Made by a program: the position numbers and the translations under genes
In this document: positions 34,816-42,841 of the stretch, one piece after another
Layout of the letters: the number at the start of each line of letters is the position of its first letter
Numbering within the stretch: the stretch's first letter is position 1
Assembly: GCA_947451145.1 (NCBI GenBank)
Contig: CANFXW010000010.1
Span: 62,001 to 126,000 of the forward strand
DNA: 64,000 bases
From: Sphingomonadaceae bacterium
GTDB lineage: Bacteria; Pseudomonadota; Alphaproteobacteria; Sphingomonadales; Sphingomonadaceae
Direction: 5' to 3'
The notes under the pieces: generated by a model
Told to the model about the DNA's origin: nothing
The model's database searches: none
What the model saw: the letters and a program-made list of their open reading frames with translations, nothing else

Positions 34816-35562
34816 GTGGACGCCCTGATCATCGCCGCTGGATATGGCAGCCGCCTGCGCGAAGTCTCGGAATCAAAGCCGCTGACGCCGGTTGCTGACC
34901 GGCCGCTGATCGAGCTCGGGATTCTGCAGGCACGGGCAGCGGGGGCAAGGCGCGTGGTTGTGGTCACCGGGCATGAGGCCGAGCGGCTGGAAGCGGGCCT
35001 TGCTGAAATTGCCGCGCGAACCGGCGTGGCTGTCGATCCTGTCAGGCTGGCAGACTGGTCAAAGCCCAATGGCTGGTCCGTCATGGCCGGGGCCGAGGCG
35101 ATCTCGGGCGATTTCCTGCTGATGATGGCCGATCATATCTTCGCCGCCCCCATTCTCGCCAAGCTGGCGCAGCAGGGTGCGCCGACGCGCGGGGTCACTC
35201 TGGCGATTGACCGGCGGGTAACGCATCCGATGATCGATCCCGACGATGCCACCTGGGTGCAAACCGATGAGTCCGGTTTCATCCAAGCCATTGGCAAGAC
35301 CATCGCGCCTTACAATGCGGTCGATTGCGGGGCCTTTCTGGTGACCCCTGAGCTGCCCCGGGCCATCGCCGCAGCCATTTCGGCGGGCAAGGCGGGCAGC
35401 CTGTCAGACGGCATGCAGGCGCTCGCCGATCAGGGTCGCGCGGCGACGATGGATATCGGTGTGGATGAGCGAGACGCCTGGTGGCTTGATGTTGATGATC
35501 CCCGGGCCCATGCGATAGCCGAGGCAGAAGCGCCAAAATACCTTCCCGAGATTTACGGCTAG
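34816..35562 (+). CDS. Nucleotidyltransferase, IPCT-like (CTP:inositol-1-phosphate cytidylyltransferase)
   Basis: This 248-aa sugar-nucleotidyltransferase-fold protein has the N-terminal LIIAAGYGSRL with SKPLTPV (nucleotide binding) and MMADHIFA (metal-binding aspartate). It starts with GTG after GGGAG. It lies directly downstream of inositol-3-phosphate synthase and near a CDP-alcohol transferase. In bacteria and archaea that make inositol phosphodiesters or inositol lipids, this is the setting of the cytidylyltransferase that makes CDP-inositol. The specific substrate is inferred from context. Confidence 0.8.
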   Translation: MDALIIAAGYGSRLREVSESKPLTPVADRPLIELGILQARAAGARRVVVVTGHEAERLEAGLAEIAARTGVAVDPVRLADWSKPNGWSVMAGAEAISGDFLLMMADHIFAAPILAKLAQQGAPTRGVTLAIDRRVTHPMIDPDDATWVQTDESGFIQAIGKTIAPYNAVDCGAFLVTPELPRAIAAAISAGKAGSLSDGMQALADQGRAATMDIGVDERDAWWLDVDDPRAHAIAEAEAPKYLPEIYG

Positions 35563-35569
35563 TCCGAAC

Positions 35570-36118
35570 TCAGGGGTATTTCATCTTGATCCGCGTCACC
35601 AATCCGGTGCGCGGGACATTCAGCCGCACCGACGAGAACGAAGGCAGGCCCATCAGGGTTGGCGGATTGTTGGTGAAGCCCCAGCCTTCCACAGGCAGGC
35701 CGATCATCGAGCGGTTGAACTTCGTATCGCCGTTTTCATCGTGATAAAGCGCAATGGCGTAAACGCCGGGCTCCGGCAGGAAGATGCAGCCGCGCGTCGT
35801 GCCGCCGGGCTGAACCTTGACCCGGCCGACCGAGAGCGAGCCGTGCTTGACGAGGAAGCGGCGTGAATCGTCGGCGTAGAGCGTCATGGCGAGCAGGCCA
35901 TCGCTGTTGCGCAAATTCTCGGCGATTACGGTGACCCATGTCGCGGTGGGTGTGCCGGTACAGCCCGGTGGCGGGGCAGGGTCACCTTGAGCCAATGCCG
36001 GGGTAGCCAGCAGGGCAAGTCCAGAGCCCACCAGCGCTCTGAAAAACGTGCGGAGCTTGCCAGCGCCTGCCCGCCCGAATTGAGGATCAGTCTGCATAGA
36101 GTCAGTCACTAGCGCCAT
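35570..36118 (-). CDS. DUF2141 domain protein, exported
   Basis: This 182-aa protein has an N-terminal signal peptide after a basic stretch (GKLRTFFRALVGSGLALLATPALAQG). Its DUF2141 beta-sandwich domain has the characteristic ALYHDENGDTKFNRSMIGLPVEGWGF segment. It is predicted to be periplasmic. The ATG at 36118 is chosen; 36097 is an alternative, and the longer track start adds an unlikely leader. It lies between the inositol gene block and the ABC exporter, converges on the nucleotidyltransferase and has no known enzymatic role. Confidence 0.82.
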   Translation of the reverse strand: MALVTDSMQTDPQFGRAGAGKLRTFFRALVGSGLALLATPALAQGDPAPPPGCTGTPTATWVTVIAENLRNSDGLLAMTLYADDSRRFLVKHGSLSVGRVKVQPGGTTRGCIFLPEPGVYAIALYHDENGDTKFNRSMIGLPVEGWGFTNNPPTLMGLPSFSSVRLNVPRTGLVTRIKMKYP

Positions 36119-36152
36119 ATTCTGCCAAAGGTAGTCGCGAATTGTAACGATT

Positions 36153-37850
36153 TCATGTTGTTTCGCTGACAATCCTGCCTTCTGCCAGTTCAATAACCCT
36201 GTCTGCCAGAGAAACCAGTTCGCCACGATGGGCAATGATCAGAATTGTCAGCTTGCCCTTCAGCGCGCGGATTGCCTCAACAATGCTGGCTTCGCTCACG
36301 TTATCAAGCGCACTGGTCGCTTCGTCGAGGATCAGCAGCTTGGGGTCGCGCAGCAGCGATCGGGCAAGGGCAATGCGTTGCTGCTCACCGCCTGAAAGCC
36401 GGCGCCCGCCATCGCCGATCACGGTGTCGAGGCCTTGAGGCAGGTCATTTACGAAAGCGGCAGAGGCATCAGCCAGAGCGCGGCGCATGCGCGGCTCGTC
36501 TGCCGATGGATTGGCGCGCGCCAGATTATCCCGAACCGAGCCATGGAACAGCAATGGCTCCTGCTGGACATAGGCGACCCTGTTGCGCCAAGCCCGCTGG
36601 ACAGCGCCTGTCAGCGGCACCCCGTCCACCGTTATCGCGCCGCTATCGGGTGAAAGCAAACCGCTGACCAGATCGGCGAAGGTTGATTTGCCCGATCCGG
36701 ATTCGCCCACCAGTGCCAGCGTGGTTCCGGTTGAAAGCGTAATGCCGATCCCATCGAGTGCCGGGCGGGAGCATTCATTGAAGCGCACACCGACATTGTC
36801 GAGAACGATCTCGCGCTTCAGTTCGGGGGGCGGGTTGTTTCCAGGCTCGGGTTCACGAACGGCTTCTGTGCGTTCAAGCAGGGCAAATGCCATGCGCATG
36901 GACCCCGCACAGTGTTCCCAATTTTGCCATGCTTCCTGAAGCAACGCGATAAGTGGAAGCGCGCGAGCGCTGAGCGCTACGAGCGGCAGGATTTCGCTTA
37001 ATCCGACACCGGCCCTGATTATCGCGAACCATACGCCGAACCCCAGCAGAAATCCACCTGCGCCCTGCAAGAGGATCTGGCCAATACCCAGATCCATATA
37101 GTAGGCTAATTGTGACTGTCGCATCGCCTGAAATGCCGAAGTGCCGTCTCGCAATGCTTCGTCTTCAAGCCCCAGGCTTTTGACGACGCGCATCGCGCGC
37201 ATGCTTTCGATCATGTTGGCATGCACTTCCATTGCGGCTCTGGTCATCTCTTCGCCCAGAGCATTCGCGCGCTGGCGCATACCCCGATAGGCCAGAAGTA
37301 TCATCGCGCACCCGGCGGCTGCACCCAAAGCGACCGGCCATGAAATCGCAAATGCTGCCGCACCCAGCCCCATCAATGTCACGGCAGTTGTAAGAAACGC
37401 CAGCAACTGGCTTATTGCCTCACCGATTTCATTAATATTGTTGATCAGTATGCTGGTGTTGTTGGACTGACGAAAAGTCGAGAATACGCGCCAGTCACAA
37501 TGGAGCAAAGCATCCCATGCTCGCGTCCGCAGACCGTCTACGAGACGTATTTGAAAAGTGATCGCCGCCAGGTTTCGGGCATAATTGATGATCGCCCGTA
37601 ACAACACCAGGCAAGAAAAAAGCGCAAGCAAGGGTGCCAGCGAGAGCGGAAAGCCGACGCTTGTCAGAATACGGGCGAATGGTCCGCCACCGCCTGTGCC
37701 GCTCAATATGGCCAGCATGGGAATGAGCAGCAGCAGGCCAATGCCCTCGGTAAGGGCTGAGGCTACCATGAGGAAAATCAACCAGATCGACCGGCGCAGT
37801 TCGACCAATTGCAAAACTTGGCGCAGACTGACTTTGGCGGGAATATCCAT
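36153..37850 (-). CDS. ABC exporter of the RiPP cluster (fused TM and ATPase domains)
   Basis: This 565-aa half-transporter has six predicted membrane helices in about residues 20-330 and then an ATPase with Walker A GESGSGKST, signature LSGGEQ and Walker B LLILDEATSALD. The ATG at 37850 (MDIPAKVSL), with AGGA 6 bases upstream, replaces the track start. Lasso clusters normally encode such an ABC protein (D) for export and immunity. It sits at the edge of the lasso-like locus on the same strand as the core biosynthesis genes, so export of the modified peptide is the best guess. Confidence 0.85.
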   Translation of the reverse strand: MDIPAKVSLRQVLQLVELRRSIWLIFLMVASALTEGIGLLLLIPMLAILSGTGGGGPFARILTSVGFPLSLAPLLALFSCLVLLRAIINYARNLAAITFQIRLVDGLRTRAWDALLHCDWRVFSTFRQSNNTSILINNINEIGEAISQLLAFLTTAVTLMGLGAAAFAISWPVALGAAAGCAMILLAYRGMRQRANALGEEMTRAAMEVHANMIESMRAMRVVKSLGLEDEALRDGTSAFQAMRQSQLAYYMDLGIGQILLQGAGGFLLGFGVWFAIIRAGVGLSEILPLVALSARALPLIALLQEAWQNWEHCAGSMRMAFALLERTEAVREPEPGNNPPPELKREIVLDNVGVRFNECSRPALDGIGITLSTGTTLALVGESGSGKSTFADLVSGLLSPDSGAITVDGVPLTGAVQRAWRNRVAYVQQEPLLFHGSVRDNLARANPSADEPRMRRALADASAAFVNDLPQGLDTVIGDGGRRLSGGEQQRIALARSLLRDPKLLILDEATSALDNVSEASIVEAIRALKGKLTILIIAHRGELVSLADRVIELAEGRIVSETT

Positions 37851-37982
37851 CAATAATCCTGTTTGGGGCCATAAACTCGGGAATGTTGCGATAGAGCGGC
37901 GGTGAGGTGATGTCACCCGCCAGAGCGCGGCAGCGTCTTTTTAGCATGGACGATGCATCTCGAGGCGGGCAAGGACTTGATC

Positions 37983-39185
37983 ATGCTATCGCCGCCTGCC
38001 TTCTCAGCCGAACTGCGCCTGCTTGCAGCTTGCGTTCTGCTGGATGATGCAGCGGTACTTCAAGCACTCAGGGCGCCGATTGATTGGCACCGCTTTGGCC
38101 AACTTGCCAAATACAACGATGTTCAGGGGCTGGCGGGCAAGCGATTGCGGGGCCTGCCATCGCCTCCGCCAGTGCCCGCCGTGATCATGGACGATTTGCA
38201 CGCTGCGCTGCGCGAAGATGCGATCATGCACCTTTCGCAAACTGCTGAATCGGCAAGGCTGATCGCCTTGCTGGACAAGGCCGGTATTTCTGCACTGGTG
38301 CTAAAGGGAGCCGCTGTCGCACAACAGCTCTATGGCGGCGATCCCGAATGCCGGCGCTCGAGCGACATCGATATCCTGATCGGTGAAGCTGATCTTGATG
38401 CTGCTGACCGCGCGCTGGTTTCCGGCGGTTTCCGGCGCAGTTGGCCCGAGGGCGAGCCGCCGCGGCATGGCCGGGACATGTTTCTGCAGCTCGCCAACGT
38501 GTTCAACTATGTGCACCCCCAAACCCGTCAACTGATTGAGCTGCACCACCGGATCACGCTCAATCCCTATTGGCTTCCAGTAAGCTTCGCGGCGCTCTTT
38601 GCGGAATCCGAAGCTGTCGATACCCGGTTCGGCAGCTTCCGGTGCGTTTCGGGCGATCCGCTGGTGTCATACCTGAGCTGGCATGCGCTTAGCCATGGCG
38701 ATTACCGCCTCAAATGGTTTGGCGACCTTGTTCGCGCGCTGCGCCGGGAGCAGCAGGCGAGCCTTGCTGCCTGCCTTGCGCGGGACAGTCGGCCGCTGGA
38801 AAGGAACCCCTCCGTGCTTGCTGACGGGATAGTCCATGTGCTGACCGGCGGCCGGCTGGGGGTGGAAGCTCCAGATAGCTGGGGCAAGGCGGTGGCCCAG
38901 GTGGTTGCCGATATGGATGAAGCCGTTGATACGCCGACAAAGCGAAGCCTTGCCCGATTGCCGCGAGAAATTGCCAACTTGCGGTTTGTCATGCGGCTGT
39001 CCTCGCACTGGCGCGGCAAGGCCTATGCGGTCTTGCGCACCGTGAGTGACCCGCGCGATGCGGAATTGCTTGGGCTCGGTGTGCGCTGGGCGTGGTTATA
39101 TGGCCTGCTCGGGCCTCTGCTGGCGGTTCGAAGATTCTTGCTCGGACTGCTTGGTGTTGTTCCACCCGCATCGTCAGACCATTGA
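37983..39185 (+). CDS. NTP_transf_5 nucleotidyltransferase family protein
   Basis: This 400-aa protein of the uncharacterised nucleotidyltransferase family (PF14907) has LVLKGAAVAQQLYGG followed by RRSSDIDILIGEADLDAA, the polymerase-beta-like GS/DxD active-site block. An AAGGA lies 9 bases before the ATG at 37983; the ATG at 37953 is an alternative. Such proteins recur in lasso-type and PqqD/HprK-type clusters, notably beside peptide kinases, where they may add a nucleotidyl or phosphate group. It diverges from the exporter and precedes a 2OG oxygenase. Confidence 0.83.
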   Translation: MLSPPAFSAELRLLAACVLLDDAAVLQALRAPIDWHRFGQLAKYNDVQGLAGKRLRGLPSPPPVPAVIMDDLHAALREDAIMHLSQTAESARLIALLDKAGISALVLKGAAVAQQLYGGDPECRRSSDIDILIGEADLDAADRALVSGGFRRSWPEGEPPRHGRDMFLQLANVFNYVHPQTRQLIELHHRITLNPYWLPVSFAALFAESEAVDTRFGSFRCVSGDPLVSYLSWHALSHGDYRLKWFGDLVRALRREQQASLAACLARDSRPLERNPSVLADGIVHVLTGGRLGVEAPDSWGKAVAQVVADMDEAVDTPTKRSLARLPREIANLRFVMRLSSHWRGKAYAVLRTVSDPRDAELLGLGVRWAWLYGLLGPLLAVRRFLLGLLGVVPPASSDH

Positions 39186-39217
39186 ACCGGCACAGCAAGG
39201 GACTTATTGCTACAGCT

Positions 39218-39997
39218 ATGAATGAACCCAAATGGTACGACTCGGCATGGCTCTCGGCCTATTATGCCGCAAAGGATGTAATCACGCAGGTTGCTCCGGC
39301 GCGGCTTGATGAATTCGTGCACAGCTTTGACATCTTGCGCACCAGCGCCAGTTTCGAACCGCGCCATCTGCCGGGTCTTTTGGACGCGTCGCTTGTCGAA
39401 CAGATTCGCAATGCGATACGCACGATCCCCAAGGATATGTACGAATTGCACGAAATGAAAAGCTTCGGCCGATTCATCGTGCATGATTGGCCCGAGTTTA
39501 CCCGGTTGCAGCACAGTCTGGTCGATCGGGTTTCGGACTGGGCGGGGGAGCAGGTGGAGCCCTGTTACAACTTCCTCAGCCTCTATACCAAGCTGGGTGT
39601 CTGTGAACCGCACCTTGATGCACCGTCGGCCAAATGGACACTCGATCTCTGTATTGACCAGAGCGAGATTTGGCCAATCCACTTCAGCCAGATCGTCGCA
39701 TGGCCCGAAGAGCGGCCGAACCTGCCTGACGATTGGCGCGAAGCCATCAAGACGAACAAGGCGTTTCAGTTCAAATCCGTCGAACTCACCCCCGGAGATG
39801 CCGTGTTGTTTTCGGGCTCGAGCCAGTGGCATTACCGCGACGCCCTGTCACACGGCGCTGGCAAGCATTTCTGTGACTTGTTGTTCCTGCACTATGTGCC
39901 GGCGGGAGCAAGCAAACTGATCCGTGCTGCAAACTGGGCAGAGCTCTTTGGTATTCCCGAAATTGGCGAAATCCCCGGGATCGAAAGCGCATACTAA
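39218..39997 (+). CDS. Fe(II)/2-oxoglutarate oxygenase-like protein
   Basis: This 259-aa protein has a jelly-roll-type metal motif: H132-L-D134 (EPHLDAP) and H205 in SQWHYRDAL, with LTPGDAVLFSG between them. These are the HxD..H residues of Fe(II)/2OG oxygenases, which hydroxylate or otherwise oxidise amino-acid side chains. The track's longer frame runs into the nucleotidyltransferase gene; the ATG at 39218 (MNEPKWYD) is chosen, though its ribosome binding site is weak. I do not recognise a named subfamily. Its place between the nucleotidyltransferase and the RRE gene suggests peptide modification. Confidence 0.72.
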   Translation: MNEPKWYDSAWLSAYYAAKDVITQVAPARLDEFVHSFDILRTSASFEPRHLPGLLDASLVEQIRNAIRTIPKDMYELHEMKSFGRFIVHDWPEFTRLQHSLVDRVSDWAGEQVEPCYNFLSLYTKLGVCEPHLDAPSAKWTLDLCIDQSEIWPIHFSQIVAWPEERPNLPDDWREAIKTNKAFQFKSVELTPGDAVLFSGSSQWHYRDALSHGAGKHFCDLLFLHYVPAGASKLIRAANWAELFGIPEIGEIPGIESAY

Positions 39998-39999
39998 AA

Positions 40000-40029
40000 G
40001 CGGCCTGCGTCAAGTCTGACACAGACCGC
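40000..40029 (-). terminator. Hairpin between convergent genes (likely end of the minus-strand RiPP operon)
   Basis: GCGGCCTGCGTC (40000-40011) and GACACAGACCGC (40018-40029) form a 12-pair stem that is complete in the minus-strand RNA if two G-U pairs are allowed. It is followed there by TTTTAGT. It lies 109 bases beyond the stop of the RRE gene. Confidence 0.5.
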
Positions 40030-40137
40030 CTATGTGTTTCCCAAATTGCATCGCCAAAACCTGAGGGCAGTTGCCCGCTTCTCGACAAATGGAATGCCAG
40101 ACCGCTCATTTCATTCTGGTCCGGCTCGGCGCATGGA

Positions 40138-40410
40138 TTAGCTCGTGCTTACCAGCCCTTTTGCCAACAGGTCATTCGCCAGATTGAGCACATCGCTTTC
40201 CAGTTGCGCGCGGCTCACTTCGAAATCGGCCTCGATCCCGTCGCAGGCTTCGGCGAGTGTGGCGCCGTCTTCCAGTGCTTTCCAAACCCGGCCGCCAATC
40301 TCGTCCAGACCAAAGTAGGTCCCGCTTGCCAGATCGAGCAACATGGTTTCCCCGCCAACTTCACGGGCAACGGCCTCGGGAGAAACTACAAGCAGGCTAT
40401 CAATATTCAC
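40138..40410 (-). CDS. PqqD family protein (lasso B1 / RiPP recognition element)
   Basis: This 90-aa PqqD-like winged-helix protein has the usual block SGTYFGLDEIGGRVWKALEDG. In lasso clusters the stand-alone B1 protein binds the leader's YxxP motif and presents it to the B2 protease. The start is taken as GTG at 40410, with GGAGG 9 bases upstream; the track's much longer frame lies inside the neighbouring gene. It overlaps the kinase gene by 11 bases and ends the minus-strand operon. Confidence 0.85.
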   Translation of the reverse strand: MNIDSLLVVSPEAVAREVGGETMLLDLASGTYFGLDEIGGRVWKALEDGATLAEACDGIEADFEVSRAQLESDVLNLANDLLAKGLVSTS

Positions 40411-41284
40411 GTCTCTTTGCCTCCGATGACAACTGTATTGCCTTTGCGTGTCCGATGATCGTTTCCACGTTACTTGGCAAGCTCTCGTATGTGCGCGGAT
40501 AGTCAAGCGTATAACAGTCTGCGCGGCGAGCCAGATCGGCAATATTTTCGAAATGTCTGCGCACCCTCGGGCGATCTTCAACATCAAGGATAAACGAATG
40601 CCCCATCAGCGCGGGCAGAGCGCCACTTGGCGGCAGTGGCACGATCTCCGGCTCGTTGCGCGGATGCGGCTCGGGCAGGAAATAGAGCGCTGTCAGCGGC
40701 AGGGCTTCATCGCAGAAGGGTATAGAGGCCCGGGCGTTAACCCGGGTTTTGAGCTGATCGCAATCCGGGAAATCTGTCTCGGGAAGATCGAGAATGGCTG
40801 CTTCGCTATCGGGGCGCAGGCGCAGGATCGGTCGGCGCGGTCGCACGACATAGCGGCCGCCGATTTGGTCAAGGATCAGCCCGTCGTCAGTCAGGAAAGG
40901 GCAGCCTGCGCGGGCCATGGCGGCGGCAAGGGTTGACTTCCCCCGGCCGGTTGCCCCCAGAAAAGCGATCACCCCGTCGCCGATCCTTACGGCACTGGCA
41001 TGGAGCACCAGTTCACCCTGGTGGCCCATGATCAGCGGGACAACCTGATTGAATTGCAGGTCCGCCAGCGCTTCATCCGGTACGTCCGGTTCCGGCGTGC
41101 AGGTCACGTGACCGGTTTCGAAGTTGAGCGCAAAATCAGCAAGGCCGACAAAGCGCAGCACTACGCCTGTGTCCGTGCGATGGAACAGCAGTGTTTCTTC
41201 GCCATCGTATGATAGCCAGCGGTCATAGCAGGGCCACGGCAAAGGCTCTTGCTCGCGGGCCGGCAACTGGACGAAGTCCAGCAT
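40400..41284 (-). CDS. HPr-kinase-like protein (candidate peptide kinase)
   Basis: This 294-aa protein has Walker A GATGRGKST at residues 110-118, preceded by ELVLHASAVRI, the arrangement of the HprK/P catalytic domain without its N-terminal domain. In some lasso clusters (paeninodin and relatives) such kinases phosphorylate the peptide's C-terminal serine. Here the candidate precursor has Ser46 and Thr residues in its presumed core. The start overlaps the methyltransferase stop (TAATG) and the end overlaps the RRE gene. Family-level assignment is firm; the substrate is inference. Confidence 0.8.
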   Translation of the reverse strand: MLDFVQLPAREQEPLPWPCYDRWLSYDGEETLLFHRTDTGVVLRFVGLADFALNFETGHVTCTPEPDVPDEALADLQFNQVVPLIMGHQGELVLHASAVRIGDGVIAFLGATGRGKSTLAAAMARAGCPFLTDDGLILDQIGGRYVVRPRRPILRLRPDSEAAILDLPETDFPDCDQLKTRVNARASIPFCDEALPLTALYFLPEPHPRNEPEIVPLPPSGALPALMGHSFILDVEDRPRVRRHFENIADLARRADCYTLDYPRTYESLPSNVETIIGHAKAIQLSSEAKRREY

Positions 41285-42408
41285 TACTGCGCGCTCCGCA
41301 TCAGTTCATTCTGAACGAATTTGCGAATTTCACTTTCCGATGGCAGCAGGTCCGGGTGGGTTGCCACGATCATGTCCTCAATCTCGCGCGGGCTGCGCTT
41401 GCCATCGACCAGCGCCAGCACGGCGCGGCTGGCTGCGCCGGTTCGATTGAGGGCGACTGATCTGGTTTCTGCCACCGAGCGATCCACAGGGCTCAGAATC
41501 TGGCTCGCCCAGGTTGACTGCCTGCGCCGCTCTCCGCTTGCCGTGTTGTGGGCGGTCCAGGCGATCATCGTGACATCGTGCCTCAGGGTTAGCGTCACCC
41601 GCAGCACATCACCCATCTTCACCGGCATGGGGCGATCAAAGGCAAGAAACACCTGATCGCGGTTGATGCGCATTTCGGCCAGCGGCGAGTTGGTCATGGA
41701 AACTCCCGCCGCAATCGCACAGTCGAACCAGCCGCCCAGTCCGTCGAGCTCGCCGTCCGCCGTAGCGACCAGCTGAGCGATGAAGCTGAAATGGCCGGGA
41801 TTTTCAGCGGCCAGGTCGATTTCACCCAGGGTGCCTTCGCTGGTGAGCAGTTCTTCGGGCTTATAGAAATGGGTGTGCTTGGAATTGACTGCATAGTCTT
41901 CCAGCCAGCGGAAGTGCTCAGGCATGGTGGATGCAGTCCAGGCAAAGGCCTTTTCGCGACATTTGGCCGCGTTGACCCCGGCGACCTTGAGCGTGATCTT
42001 GCCCGGAATAACCCGTCCATCGGGTTTCAGCATCCGGCGGCGCGCGTCACCCATCATCTCCACGATGCCATAGTCAAAGCCGAAATAGCCGACATGATCG
42101 CAGATCACGACGTCGGCCTTTTCGGGAAGCTCGGCACGGAAGGAATGGTCGCGGATGCAGATGTAGCGATCACCGTAACCGGCGCGCACCGCGCTTTCGC
42201 GAGCAATCTCGATGGCATCGGTCCGGTCAATGCCATAAACACGCGCTGCGCCGGCTTCCAGACAGATCAGCCCAAGCGGGGCAAAGCCGCAGCCCAGATC
42301 GACAACGACATCGCCAGGCCGAATCGCTTGCGCGATTGCCTGGCGAAACCGTTCCATCCTGACGGCGTCGGAAATATATCCGACGTGTTCCTCAAGGGTA
42401 GCACTCAC
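41284..42408 (-). CDS. PRMT-like SAM methyltransferase with C-terminal PqqD-like domain
   Basis: This 374-aa protein begins at GTG 42408. Residues about 1-150 are a SAM-binding fold with VVVDLGCGFAPLGLICLEAGAARVYGID. A beta-rich half like that of protein arginine methyltransferases follows. The last 70 residues (GAASRAVLALVDGKRSPREIEDMI) look like the helical part of a PqqD/RRE domain, which would let it bind the leader itself. It lies immediately downstream of the candidate precursor. It probably methylates the precursor, but the acceptor residue is unknown, and the usual PRMT double-E loop is altered (CDHVGYFGFDYG). Confidence 0.75.
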   Translation of the reverse strand: MSATLEEHVGYISDAVRMERFRQAIAQAIRPGDVVVDLGCGFAPLGLICLEAGAARVYGIDRTDAIEIARESAVRAGYGDRYICIRDHSFRAELPEKADVVICDHVGYFGFDYGIVEMMGDARRRMLKPDGRVIPGKITLKVAGVNAAKCREKAFAWTASTMPEHFRWLEDYAVNSKHTHFYKPEELLTSEGTLGEIDLAAENPGHFSFIAQLVATADGELDGLGGWFDCAIAAGVSMTNSPLAEMRINRDQVFLAFDRPMPVKMGDVLRVTLTLRHDVTMIAWTAHNTASGERRRQSTWASQILSPVDRSVAETRSVALNRTGAASRAVLALVDGKRSPREIEDMIVATHPDLLPSESEIRKFVQNELMRSAQ

Positions 42409-42444
42409 GTGAAGGAATGCCCCCCAATCGGAAACCCGAAGGCC

Positions 42445-42813
42445 TTAGTGGCGGGTGATGCCCAGCATGGCATAGCTCACCGTACGGTAGCCGTGGCTGC
42501 CGCGGGTAACCGCTTCCGGCATGATGGCTTCAACTTCGTCAGCCATAACGCCGAACTGACGGCCAGCGCCAAATTCAGCGAATTCGGGCTTGTAGTCAAA
42601 CAGATAGAGACCGAACCCGGCAGCGTGCTCGCCCACGCGGACGATGTTTTCCTTGAGAACCGGATCCGATTCCGTGCTCATCATCGTCATGGTGTCGCCC
42701 GTGTTGACGCCTGACTTGGTGCCCGTCAGTTCCTTGACCGAGCCGAAGGTTGTCAGCACTGGGGGGCGATAGGCCTTGCGTGAACGGTGGGTTCCCCCGT
42801 CAGTCTTTGTCAT
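42445..42813 (-). CDS. Candidate RiPP precursor: lasso-type leader fused to peptidase S74 domain
   Basis: This is a 122-aa protein starting at 42813 with GGAG 9 bases upstream; the track start at 42999 lies inside the neighbour. Residues 15-30 match the lasso leader recognised by B1/B2: Y15xxP18xL20xxxG24, then L29-T30. A short Gly/Thr/Ser stretch follows (residues 31-48, with D40 and E48). Residues 49-119 form a peptidase-S74/tail-fibre chaperone domain: SDPVLKENI, GIYRF-like GLYLFDYK, GVMADEVEAIMPEAV, then a YRTVSY..LG end. It sits between the cyclase and methyltransferase genes. No shorter precursor with a YxxP leader was seen in the locus. Autocleavage before S49 is possible but unproven. 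Confidence 0.75.
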   Translation of the reverse strand: MTKTDGGTHRSRKAYRPPVLTTFGSVKELTGTKSGVNTGDTMTMMSTESDPVLKENIVRVGEHAAGFGLYLFDYKPEFAEFGAGRQFGVMADEVEAIMPEAVTRGSHGYRTVSYAMLGITRH

Positions 42814-42841
42814 TGTAAATACTCCACATTCATAAGTATTT

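Noticed and set aside
41791-42714. 307-aa plus-strand ORF
   Set aside because: Antisense to the methyltransferase and the precursor gene; no motif.
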